Assembly: GCA_028696755.1 (NCBI GenBank)
Contig: JAQVGK010000295.1
Coordinates: forward strand, 1 to 5,135
DNA: 5,135 nucleotides
DNA from: Bacteroidales bacterium
Lineage (GTDB): Bacteria > Bacteroidota > Bacteroidia > Bacteroidales > ML635J-15
Direction of reading: 5' to 3'
Below, piece after piece: positions 1 through 5,126 of this stretch; position 1 is the first letter of the stretch, and every line of letters begins with the position of its first letter. The position numbers and the translations under genes were made by a program. The notes below the pieces were generated by a model. That model saw only the letters and a program-made list of their open reading frames with translations. It ran no database searches and was not told the DNA's origin.

Positions 1-109
1 TTCAAGTCTTAAGCCACTTGGTTTCCTCACCCGTGATCCAAGAGTTGTTGAAAGGAAAAAACCAGGTCAGAAAAAGGCCCGTAAGAGATTCCAGTTCAGT
101 AAACGTTAA
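1..109 (+). CDS. rpsI: 30S ribosomal protein S9 (uS9), C-terminal fragment
   Basis: The frame that begins at base 2 encodes the last 35 residues of ribosomal protein S9 and stops at TAA 107-109. The 5' part lies outside the window. The visible segment has the S9 C-terminal signature: LTRDPR, then [21 protein letters not shown], the very basic tail. In the known ribosome structure this tail reaches toward the P-site tRNA and ends in a conserved Lys-Arg, as it does here. S9 is a small-subunit 'head' protein. Its position upstream of rpsB and tsf matches the usual Bacteroidota order rplM-rpsI-rpsB-tsf, so it is probably cotranscribed with them. No terminator or clear promoter is visible between it and rpsB. 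Confidence is high because the motif is distinctive despite the truncation. Confidence 0.96.
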   Translation, partial: SSLKPLGFLTRDPRVVERKKPGQKKARKRFQFSKR

Positions 110-130
110 TCCTATTAGTGAGTATAAACC

Positions 131-205
131 AAGTTTAGTATCTAAATTGCATGGATGGCAGATGCTCTGTTCTACCGTACAATTGTTACTACAGAAAGTA
201 AACTT
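131..205 (+). promoter_or_regulatory. Structured rpsB 5' leader (candidate ribosomal-protein autoregulatory RNA)
   Basis: The rpsI-rpsB spacer folds into a nested rod. The outer stem AAGTTTA (131-137) pairs perfectly with TAAACTT (199-205). The middle stem 145-154 pairs with 175-184: ten positions with one C-A mismatch and one wobble. The apical hairpin GGCAGA (157-162) pairs with TCTGTT (166-171) around a 3-nt loop, with two G-U pairs at its base. A competing local hairpin (132-138 with 142-148, loop TAT) would break the outer and middle stems. The rod ends 12 nt before the rpsB start, a suitable place to control translation. In Escherichia coli, S2 represses rpsB-tsf through the rpsB leader; an equivalent role here is inferred from position and fold only. 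Confidence 0.5.
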
Positions 206-217
206 AAAATTTAAAAA

Positions 218-1057
218 ATGCCAAGAGTATCTTTTGATCAATTACTTGACGCCGGTGTACATTTCGGTCACCTAAGGCGCAAATGGAATCCGGCAATGGC
301 TCCTTATATCTTTATGGAGCGTAACGGTATCCACATCATCGACCTTCACAAAACAGCAATCAAAATTGATGAAGCTGCAAACGCAATGAAAAATATTGCA
401 AAATCAGGTCGTAAAATATTATTCGTTGCAACAAAAAAACAAGCAAAAGACATTGTTGCCGAAGAAGTAACCAAAATCAACATGCCTTATGTTACTGAGC
501 GTTGGCCTGGTGGTATGCTTACCAACTTCCCAACTATCCGTAAGGCTGTTAAAAAAATGTCATCTATCGACAAGATGCACACCGACGGAACATTTGATTC
601 ACTTTCAAAACGTGAAAAACTTCAGATTACCCGTCAAAGAGCAAAATTAGAAAAGAACTTAGGTTCAATTTCTGATTTATCTAGATTACCTGCTGCTCTT
701 TTTGTTGTTGACGTAATGAAGGAAAAAATCGCTGTTCGCGAAGCTATGAGATTAGGTATTCCGGTTTTTGCAATGGTTGACACCAATAGTGATCCAAAAC
801 CTATCGACTTCCCAATTCCTGCAAACGACGACGCTTCAAAATCTATTCAACTTATCGTTAATGTAATGTGCCAAGCTATTAAAGAAGGCCTTAGCGAAAG
901 AAGTGTTGAAAAAGAAAACACTGCAAAACCAGTTGATGAGGAAGATGATGACAATGCAGAAGAAAGAAAATCTTCACGCAAAACAAGAGCAAGAAAAGTA
1001 ACTGCTAAGGCAAGTGCTTCTGTTGCTGATGTTGAAGATGAAAATGACGAAGATTAA
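218..1057 (+). CDS. rpsB: 30S ribosomal protein S2 (uS2)
   Basis: This encodes a 279-residue S2, which binds the small-subunit body near S1 and the mRNA exit side. N-terminal S2 signature LLDAGVHFGH lies at residues 9-18, followed by the WNP...YIF...IHIIDL block (23-43). RWPGGMLTNF is at 95-104, and the second S2 signature (PAALFVVDVMKEKIAVREA, then GIP) is at 158-182. DTNSDP is at 188-193. The core ends near residue 228. A charged, low-complexity tail of about 50 residues follows, first acidic (DEEDDD), then basic (RKSSRKTRARK), then acidic to the end (DVEDENDED), which makes the protein longer than the E. coli form. The start has no Shine-Dalgarno; A/T-rich sequence precedes it, as is usual in Bacteroidota. 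It lies downstream of rpsI and 24 bp upstream of tsf, in one apparent operon. Confidence 0.98.
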   Translation: MPRVSFDQLLDAGVHFGHLRRKWNPAMAPYIFMERNGIHIIDLHKTAIKIDEAANAMKNIAKSGRKILFVATKKQAKDIVAEEVTKINMPYVTERWPGGMLTNFPTIRKAVKKMSSIDKMHTDGTFDSLSKREKLQITRQRAKLEKNLGSISDLSRLPAALFVVDVMKEKIAVREAMRLGIPVFAMVDTNSDPKPIDFPIPANDDASKSIQLIVNVMCQAIKEGLSERSVEKENTAKPVDEEDDDNAEERKSSRKTRARKVTAKASASVADVEDENDED

Positions 1058-1081
1058 TAATTAACTTAAAATTTCAAGAAA

Positions 1082-1909
1082 ATGGCAAATATAACTGCTG
1101 CTGATGTAGGCAAATTAAGACAAATGACCGGTGCTGGTATGATGGATTGCAAAAAAGCTTTGGTTGAAGCTGATGGCGATTTTGAAAGAGCTAAGGAACT
1201 TATCCGTGAAAGAGGTCTTGCTATTGCTAACAAAAGAGCCGACAGAGAAGCTTCTGAAGGAGCTGTTCTGGCTAAAACCGCTAACAACAACACTGTTGGT
1301 GTGATGATCGCTCTCAACTGTGAAACCGATTTCGTTGCTAAAAACGTTGATTTTGTTGCTCTTGCAAACTCTATTCTTGACGTTGCTGCAAAAGAAGTTC
1401 CTGCTGATTTAGAAGCTCTTAAAGCTTGTAATATCAACGGTCAAACTATCGCCGAATTAGTTTCTGAAAGAAGCGGTGTTACTGGCGAAAAAATGGAAAT
1501 TGCTTATTACGACAAAGTTGAAGCTGCTCAGGTTGCTGCTTATATTCACATGGGTAACAAACTTGCTACTCTAGTTGGATTAAACAAAGCTGTTGATCCT
1601 CAGGTTGGTTTTAACATAGCTATGCAAATCGCTGCAATGAATCCAGTTGCTGTTGATAAAGATTTCGTTTCTCAGGAAGTTATCGAAAAAGAATTAGAAA
1701 TCGGTCGCGAACAAGCTCGTAACGAAGGAAAAGCTGAAGAACTCCTCGACAAAATCGCTCAGGGCAAACTTCAGAAATTCTTCAAAGAATCTACTTTATT
1801 GAACCAGGAATTCGTTCAGGAAGGTAAAATTTCTGTAAGAGAATATCTTCAGAAACAAGAAAAAGACCTTACTGTTACTTCGTTCAAAAGATTCGGTCTT
1901 TCTAACTAA
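1082..1909 (+). CDS. tsf: Translation elongation factor Ts
   Basis: EF-Ts is the guanine nucleotide exchange factor that recycles EF-Tu from the GDP to the GTP form in the cytoplasm. The 275-residue product has the normal length for the family. The N-terminal UBA-like domain (about 1-55) carries the first signature, LRQMTGAGMMDCKKAL (12-27). TDFVAKN at 82-88 is the EF-Tu contact motif whose Asp and Phe disturb the Mg-binding region. The dimerisation/core subdomains include HMGNKLATLVGLN (156-168). The C-terminal module contains EGKISVREYL (247-256). The gene follows rpsB by 24 bp with no terminator between, the widely conserved rpsB-tsf pairing. No Shine-Dalgarno precedes the ATG. An intrinsic terminator begins 19 bp after the stop, so the operon ends here. 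Confidence 0.98.
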   Translation: MANITAADVGKLRQMTGAGMMDCKKALVEADGDFERAKELIRERGLAIANKRADREASEGAVLAKTANNNTVGVMIALNCETDFVAKNVDFVALANSILDVAAKEVPADLEALKACNINGQTIAELVSERSGVTGEKMEIAYYDKVEAAQVAAYIHMGNKLATLVGLNKAVDPQVGFNIAMQIAAMNPVAVDKDFVSQEVIEKELEIGREQARNEGKAEELLDKIAQGKLQKFFKESTLLNQEFVQEGKISVREYLQKQEKDLTVTSFKRFGLSN

Positions 1910-1928
1910 AAATTACTTTTTTCATAAT

Positions 1929-1958
1929 AAAAAGGCTGCCAATTGGTGGCCTTTTTTT
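1929..1958 (+). terminator. Rho-independent terminator of the rpsI-rpsB-tsf operon
   Basis: Bases 1929-1940 pair with 1945-1956 around an AATT loop. The 12-bp stem has two adjacent G-U pairs in the middle and an A-T base. The right arm runs into a 7-T tract (1952-1958). The stem is close to symmetrical, with A's on the left and T's on the right, so it could also stop transcription from the other strand. It lies 19 bp after the tsf stop codon and outside the mobile element, so the insertion did not damage it. Confidence 0.92.
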
Positions 1959-1970
1959 GTTAAGCTCCTA

Positions 1971-1980
1971 AATCCCAATA
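1971..1980 (+). repeat. Target site duplication, left copy
   Basis: AATCCCAATA lies directly against the left end of the mobile element. The same ten bases occur in the same orientation directly against its right end at 2362-2371. The match stops after ten bases on both sides, as expected for a duplicated insertion target. Confidence 0.88.
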
Positions 1981-1998
1981 CAATGTCGTTTAGTTAAG
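1981..1998 (+). repeat. Left terminal inverted repeat of the mobile element
   Basis: CAATGTCGTTTAGTTAAG matches the reverse complement of 2344-2361 at all 18 positions. The next bases on both the outer and inner sides do not match, which defines the repeat edges. Confidence 0.9.
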
Positions 1999-2080
1999 TA
2001 TTTTATTAAAAAATCAATCTTTTTTTTAAAATTTTTTATTCAAACTTTCTTGCTTGATCAAGAAAGTTACAAAGAAATCA

Positions 2081-2222
2081 AGAAGAACCGATCCTTCAGC
2101 CCGCTCTTTTGGGACAAAAGAACTGTAAGCAAGCTGGGATTTTCCGAAAGGGTTCGGAACGCTTGCAACAGTTCTAATTGTCCCAAAATTCACAAGGCCG
2201 GAGCTGGCCCGGCGGTTCTTCT
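2081..2222 (+). repeat. Long imperfect hairpin in the core of the mobile element
   Basis: Six nested stems form one rod of about 49 base pairs. They are 2081-2090 with 2213-2222 (10 bp, perfect); 2099-2106 with 2201-2208 (7 bp and one mismatch); 2107-2117 with 2178-2188 (11 bp, perfect); 2119-2126 with 2168-2175 (8 bp, perfect); 2129-2134 with 2161-2166 (6 bp, perfect); and 2142-2148 with 2153-2159 (7 bp, 4-nt loop). Only small internal loops separate stems three to five. This is far more order than chance would give. It could act as folded RNA, as a DNA cruciform, or as a remnant of a palindromic repeat captured by the element. No promoter for it is evident. Confidence 0.75.
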
Positions 2223-2343
2223 AGGCCCTCCCGCGTCGCTTCTTCGTACAATTATCGCTTTATTCGACTAATTGTCTCCCGTATTTTTTTCTCAATAAGC
2301 CAGATTTTCACTAAAACACAAAAGAGTGAGTAGTGAATTTTTC

Positions 2344-2361
2344 CTTAACTAAACGACATTG
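2344..2361 (-). repeat. Right terminal inverted repeat of the mobile element
   Basis: This is the exact reverse complement of the left terminal repeat at 1981-1998, over 18 bases. It is followed at once by the second copy of the 10-bp target duplication. Confidence 0.9.
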
Positions 2362-2371
2362 AATCCCAATA
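2362..2371 (+). repeat. Target site duplication, right copy
   Basis: This second direct copy of AATCCCAATA abuts the right end of the mobile element. It overlaps the left arm of the older inverted repeat by five bases (2367-2371), which shows where the element inserted. Confidence 0.88.
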
Positions 2372-2472
2372 TCTAAATCCTAATAACTGCAAAATAAGCA
2401 GTAAATGTTTTGAGGTTTATAATTCGTTATTTTGTTATTGTTTTGAATTTAGAGATTAGGATTTAGATATTG
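2367..2472. repeat. Older inverted-repeat unit with 18-bp arms, interrupted next to its left arm by the mobile element
   Basis: CAATATCTAAATCCTAAT (2367-2384) is the exact reverse complement of 2455-2472. If the mobile element and one target copy are removed, homology between the arms extends outward to about 24 positions with two mismatches, so the element landed within the left arm. Between the arms is AT-rich sequence with a small hairpin: ACTGC at 2386-2390 pairs with GCAGT at 2398-2402. No gene is visible. The 106-bp unit could be an older miniature element or a hairpin upstream of the miaB promoter; its right arm ends 3 bp before the -33 box. Its origin is unknown. Confidence 0.65.
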
Positions 2473-2475
2473 TAA

Positions 2476-2507
2476 TTTGCGTTATGTCGCTTCTATTGCT
2501 ATTTTTG
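2476..2507 (+). promoter_or_regulatory. Bacteroidota-type promoter of miaB
   Basis: TTTG at 2476-2479 and TATTTTTG at 2500-2507 match the -33 (TTTG) and -7 (TAnnTTTG) elements recognised by the primary sigma factor of Bacteroides and relatives. They are separated by 20 bp, close to the usual spacing. Transcription would start near 2510-2515, giving a leader of only about 10-15 nt before the miaB ATG at 2524. This promoter lies downstream of both the mobile element and the older repeat, so the insertion leaves it intact. The start site is inferred, not measured. Confidence 0.7.
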
Positions 2508-2523
2508 CAACGAAAATTATTTT

Positions 2524-3846
2524 ATGAATAAAAAAGTTTACATAGAAACCTACGGTTGCCAGATGAATGTGGCCGACTCGGAAACTGTTGCTGGAATAAT
2601 GCAGTCGCGCGATTTTAATGGCGAAACAGATATTACTTTGGCCGACATTATCCTAATTAATACTTGTTCGGTTCGCGATAATGCCGAAAAAAAAATATGG
2701 AACAGGCTTGATCATATTAAAAGTCTTAAAAAGAAAAACAAAAATCTCAAAGTCGGAATTATCGGATGTATGGCGCAAAGAGTTGCCGACAAATTGCTTG
2801 AACATCCTGTTGTTGATTTTGTTGCTGGTCCTGATGCTTATCGTAACTTGCCCGATTTAGTTAACGAATCGGATATTGATTTAAAACCTAAAAATACCGA
2901 CTTCGACATAACCGAAACATACTCTGGCATAGAGCAGATAAAACAAACTAATGATGAAATCTCTGGCTTTGTTGCAATCACAAGAGGATGCAATAACTTT
3001 TGCACATATTGCATTGTTCCTTACACAAGGGGACGCGAACGCAGCAGCAACTATAAAGATATTCTAAACGAAGTGAAGAATCTTGATGAACAGGGGTTTA
3101 AAGAAGTAACATTGCTCGGTCAGAACGTAAATTCATACTCTTTTGAAGATGCTGAAACTACTGTTGATTTTCCGAAGTTAATCGAGATGGTAGCTAAAGC
3201 TGCTCCACAAATGAGAATTAGATTCACCACCTCTCATCCAAAAGATATTTCGGACGATTTAATTGATGTTATTGCAGCAAATAAAAACATTTGTAACCAC
3301 ATTCATCTTCCTGTTCAGTCGGGTTCAAACAAGATTCTTGAAAGAATGAATCGTAAATACACGAGAGAATGGTATTTGAGCCGAATCGACACAATAAAAT
3401 CAAAAATTCCAGATTGTGGTTTATCTTCCGATATTTTCTGTGGTTTTTCGGGCGAAACCGAAGCTGATTTTCAGGAAACACTTAGTTTGATGGAAATTGT
3501 TGGATATGATTTGGCTTTTATGTTTAAATACTCTGAAAGACCAGGTACAGCAGCAGCTAAATCTCTTAAAGATGATGTTCCCGAAGAAACAAAGAAAGAT
3601 CGTCTAGCGCGCATGATAAAAGTACAGAACAAGATTTCGTTACAAAAAAACAAATCCGACATTGGCAAAGTTTTCGAGGTACTAGTAGAAGGAAAATCGA
3701 AACGATCAACAGAGATGCTTTTTGGCCGAACCGAACAAAATAAAGTAGTAGTTTTTCCTGCTGGTAATTACAAAAGAGGAGATTTTGTTTTGGTAAAAAT
3801 TACAGATGCCAGCTCGGCAACATTAAAAGGAGAATTAATAAATTAA
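2524..3846 (+). CDS. miaB: tRNA-2-methylthio-N6-dimethylallyladenosine synthase (MiaB)
   Basis: MiaB adds a methylthio group to i6A37 in tRNAs that read codons starting with U, giving ms2i6A37, using two [4Fe-4S] clusters and S-adenosylmethionine. The 440-residue protein has all three family domains. The N-terminal methylthiotransferase domain has ETYGCQMN and Cys12, Cys48 (INTCSVRDNAEKK) and Cys82 (GCMAQR), the ligands of the auxiliary cluster. The radical SAM core has Cys156, Cys160 and Cys163 in GCNNFCTYCIVPYTRGRE. A TRAM domain for tRNA binding lies at about 374-438. The NTCSVRDNAE and VPYTRGRE forms favour MiaB over RimO or MtaB. The gene is full length with no broken motif. It has its own promoter and probably forms an operon with the next gene, 3 bp downstream. 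Confidence 0.96.
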   Translation: MNKKVYIETYGCQMNVADSETVAGIMQSRDFNGETDITLADIILINTCSVRDNAEKKIWNRLDHIKSLKKKNKNLKVGIIGCMAQRVADKLLEHPVVDFVAGPDAYRNLPDLVNESDIDLKPKNTDFDITETYSGIEQIKQTNDEISGFVAITRGCNNFCTYCIVPYTRGRERSSNYKDILNEVKNLDEQGFKEVTLLGQNVNSYSFEDAETTVDFPKLIEMVAKAAPQMRIRFTTSHPKDISDDLIDVIAANKNICNHIHLPVQSGSNKILERMNRKYTREWYLSRIDTIKSKIPDCGLSSDIFCGFSGETEADFQETLSLMEIVGYDLAFMFKYSERPGTAAAKSLKDDVPEETKKDRLARMIKVQNKISLQKNKSDIGKVFEVLVEGKSKRSTEMLFGRTEQNKVVVFPAGNYKRGDFVLVKITDASSATLKGELIN

Positions 3847-3849
3847 ACC

Positions 3850-4203
3850 ATGGATAAGATAAATGAATTTCGTAGCTATCGCGCTAAAATGAATGAAAAA
3901 CTTCTTGGAAGCGAAAATAAAATTATTAAACGTATATACAGCCTCGATACACTTACTTATCAGGATTCGGCTCTTGATTCAAAGACAAAAGAAATGCTTG
4001 GCCTTGTTGCTTCAATGGTTTTACGTTGCGACGATTGTATCAAATATCACCTCGAAACCTGTCGTAAACTAGGAATCAGCACCGAAGAAATTCTGGATAT
4101 CTTTGGAGTGGCGAATGTTGTTGGTGGCACAATAGTTATCCCACATACTCGTCGCGCCCTCGAATACTGGGAAATGTTGACGGAAGAGAACGGTGAAAAA
4201 TAA
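3850..4203 (+). CDS. Carboxymuconolactone decarboxylase / AhpD-like family protein
   Basis: This small cytoplasmic protein of 117 residues belongs to the all-helical CMD/AhpD family. The redox motif is complete: Glu48, then eleven residues, Cys60-Asp-Asp-Cys63, three residues, His67 (RCDDCIKYH). This matches the E-x11-C-x2-C-x3-H pattern of AhpD-type thiol proteins. The region after it (GISTEEILDIFGVANVVGG, 75-93) is also typical of the family. Such proteins act as peroxidase-linked disulfide reductants or have uncharacterised thiol roles; the true substrate here cannot be read from sequence. Lone members of this size are often only annotated by family. The start lies 3 bp after the miaB stop codon, so it is almost certainly cotranscribed with miaB. 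No peroxiredoxin partner is visible in the window. Confidence 0.88.
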   Translation: MDKINEFRSYRAKMNEKLLGSENKIIKRIYSLDTLTYQDSALDSKTKEMLGLVASMVLRCDDCIKYHLETCRKLGISTEEILDIFGVANVVGGTIVIPHTRRALEYWEMLTEENGEK

Positions 4204-4205
4204 TA

Positions 4206-4232
4206 ACAGGTTGACAATAAGCCTGTAATTTT
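4206..4232 (+). terminator. Possible weak intrinsic terminator after the miaB operon
   Basis: ACAGGTT (4206-4212) pairs with AGCCTGT (4220-4226), a 7-bp stem with one G-U pair and a 7-nt loop. It begins 2 bp after the stop codon and is followed by AATTTT and then more T-rich sequence. The T tract is short, so this may be only a partial terminator. A second, purely AT hairpin (4261-4267 with 4275-4281, T loop) lies downstream and may help. Confidence 0.5.
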
Positions 4233-4369
4233 CGCATTTGTTTTTCAAAAAGAAATCTGCTGAAATATTTTTTTTATTTCAAATAATTTGTCATTCGCAT
4301 ACTAAAAACAACACATCATTTCGTTATATACCAAATAAACTATTGTTATTGTCAAAAACATTTTATAAA

Positions 4370-4421
4370 TGAATAAACCTCTACCTGAATTAAGCACATT
4401 ATTAAAATTCAGATTTATTCA
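4370..4421 (+). promoter_or_regulatory. Composite AT-rich hairpin in the leader of the TonB gene
   Basis: TGAATAAA (4370-4377) pairs perfectly with TTTATTCA (4414-4421). Inside it, CTGAATT (4385-4391) pairs perfectly with AATTCAG (4406-4412), leaving a 7-nt bulge on the left and a single base on the right. The structure ends 18 nt before the start codon of the TonB gene. It could affect translation or mRNA stability, or be an operator-like palindrome. AT-rich sequence makes chance pairing more likely. No TTTG / TAnnTTTG promoter was found in this spacer. Confidence 0.35.
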
Positions 4422-4439
4422 CTTAAAATTGTTATTGAC

Positions 4440-5126
4440 ATGGAAACAAAAAAATCTGCGAAAGCAAATCTCGAGAAGAGAAAAATCTATTTTTTGGAAA
4501 TTGGACTAATATTGGCTCTAGGCTTGTGCTTTGCTGCCTTTGAATGGTCCGAACCCGAAATTAGCGACAATCAAATTAGTTTCAACACAGGCTACCTTGA
4601 GCTTGATTCGGACATTGAGCCACCAGTACATATAAATCCGCCAGAATTCCAAAAGCCGAAAATCATTCCCGAAAAGTTAACTGTTGTTGATGATGAAAAG
4701 GATGTTGATACGACATTTGATTATGTTATCCCTGGTGATGATTTTGATCAAGATTTTGATTTTAGTACCCAATTCGAAAAGATTGAAATTCCCGAAGAAA
4801 AAACAGATCCTATTCCAGTTTCGCAAGTACCAACCAAACCAATATTTCCTGGTGGTGATGCCGCCATGCTAAAATTCTTTGCCGACAACATGAGGTATCC
4901 TGCCTTGGCAAAAGAACTTAATATTTCGGGTAAAGTCTTTGTTTATTTCGTTGTTGGAACAGATGGTAATGTTTGTGATGTTAGCATTGTACAAAGCTTA
5001 GATCCAGAGATTGACAAAGAAGCAATTAGAGTTGTTTCGATACTCCCCAAATGGACCCCAGGTAAAAAGGGTATTACACCAGTTCCAGTTTCGTTTATAA
5101 TTCCAATAAATTTTAAGTTAGAATGA
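4440..5126 (+). CDS. Energy transducer TonB, short Bacteroidota type
   Basis: TonB proteins pass proton-motive force from ExbB/ExbD in the inner membrane to outer-membrane TonB-dependent transporters. The 228-residue protein has a short basic cytoplasmic N-terminus (1-15), one membrane anchor (about 16-35, IYFLEIGLILALGLCFAAFEW), a periplasmic linker (36-130) and a C-terminal TonB domain (about 133-228). The domain opens with KPIFPGGDAAML, then has the YP motif (153-154), ISGKVFVYFVVGTDGNV and PKWTPGKKGITPVPVSFIIPINF, all typical of Bacteroidota TonB. The linker has only a modest Pro-Lys content and an Asp-rich stretch (GDDFDQDFDF, 99-108) instead of long Pro-Glu/Pro-Lys repeats. No exbB or exbD is visible nearby. 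The start is the ATG just before the basic segment and anchor. Which transporter it serves is unknown. Confidence 0.9.
   Translation: METKKSAKANLEKRKIYFLEIGLILALGLCFAAFEWSEPEISDNQISFNTGYLELDSDIEPPVHINPPEFQKPKIIPEKLTVVDDEKDVDTTFDYVIPGDDFDQDFDFSTQFEKIEIPEEKTDPIPVSQVPTKPIFPGGDAAMLKFFADNMRYPALAKELNISGKVFVYFVVGTDGNVCDVSIVQSLDPEIDKEAIRVVSILPKWTPGKKGITPVPVSFIIPINFKLE

Larger units (their letters stand above)
1981..2361. mobile_element. MITE-like non-autonomous element, 381 bp, with 18-bp TIRs and 10-bp TSD
   Basis: The left end CAATGTCGTTTAGTTAAG (1981-1998) is the exact reverse complement of the right end (2344-2361). Both ends abut identical copies of AATCCCAATA, so this is a complete, cleanly bounded transposition unit. 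It is too short for a transposase and shows no convincing gene. A 73-codon open frame (2050-2271) crosses the inverted repeats and resembles no recognised protein. The flanks inside the ends are very AT-rich. The core is GC-rich (81 of 150 bases at 2091-2240) and full of inverted repeats: 2043-2052 with 2059-2068, the large hairpin 2081-2222, 2248-2257 with 2265-2275 (one bulge), and 2307-2313 with 2331-2337. Perfect ends and duplication suggest recent movement, presumably by a transposase encoded elsewhere. A 10-bp duplication suits several IS4-family groups, but the family is not established here. Confidence 0.85.

Noticed and set aside
178..185. TACAATTG as a -7 promoter element for rpsB
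   Set aside because: It deviates from TAnnTTTG and has no TTTG about 20 bp upstream. The bases are better explained as the right arm of the leader stem.
18..275. Open frame of 85 codons across the rpsI end and the rpsB leader
   Set aside because: It overlaps the true S9 frame and then rpsB out of frame, and its product resembles no protein family.
1066..1437. 123-codon frame on the minus strand within tsf
   Set aside because: It is antisense to well-conserved EF-Ts sequence and its Ala/Ser/Leu-rich composition is the usual shadow of GCT-rich coding DNA.
2050..2271. 73-codon open frame inside the mobile element
   Set aside because: It runs through both arms of the long hairpin, has no start-region signal, and matches no family I recognise. 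Its sequence is dictated by the inverted repeats, so it is most likely not translated.
2248..2289. Hairpin 2248-2275 followed by a T run, as an intrinsic terminator within the mobile element
   Set aside because: The T run begins 8 nt after the stem and the stem is AT-rich with a bulge, so the geometry is wrong for a normal terminator.
4684..4872. 62-codon frame rich in Met, Leu and Ile inside the TonB gene
   Set aside because: It is the +1 shadow of the Asp-rich GAT codons of the TonB linker, with no independent signal.
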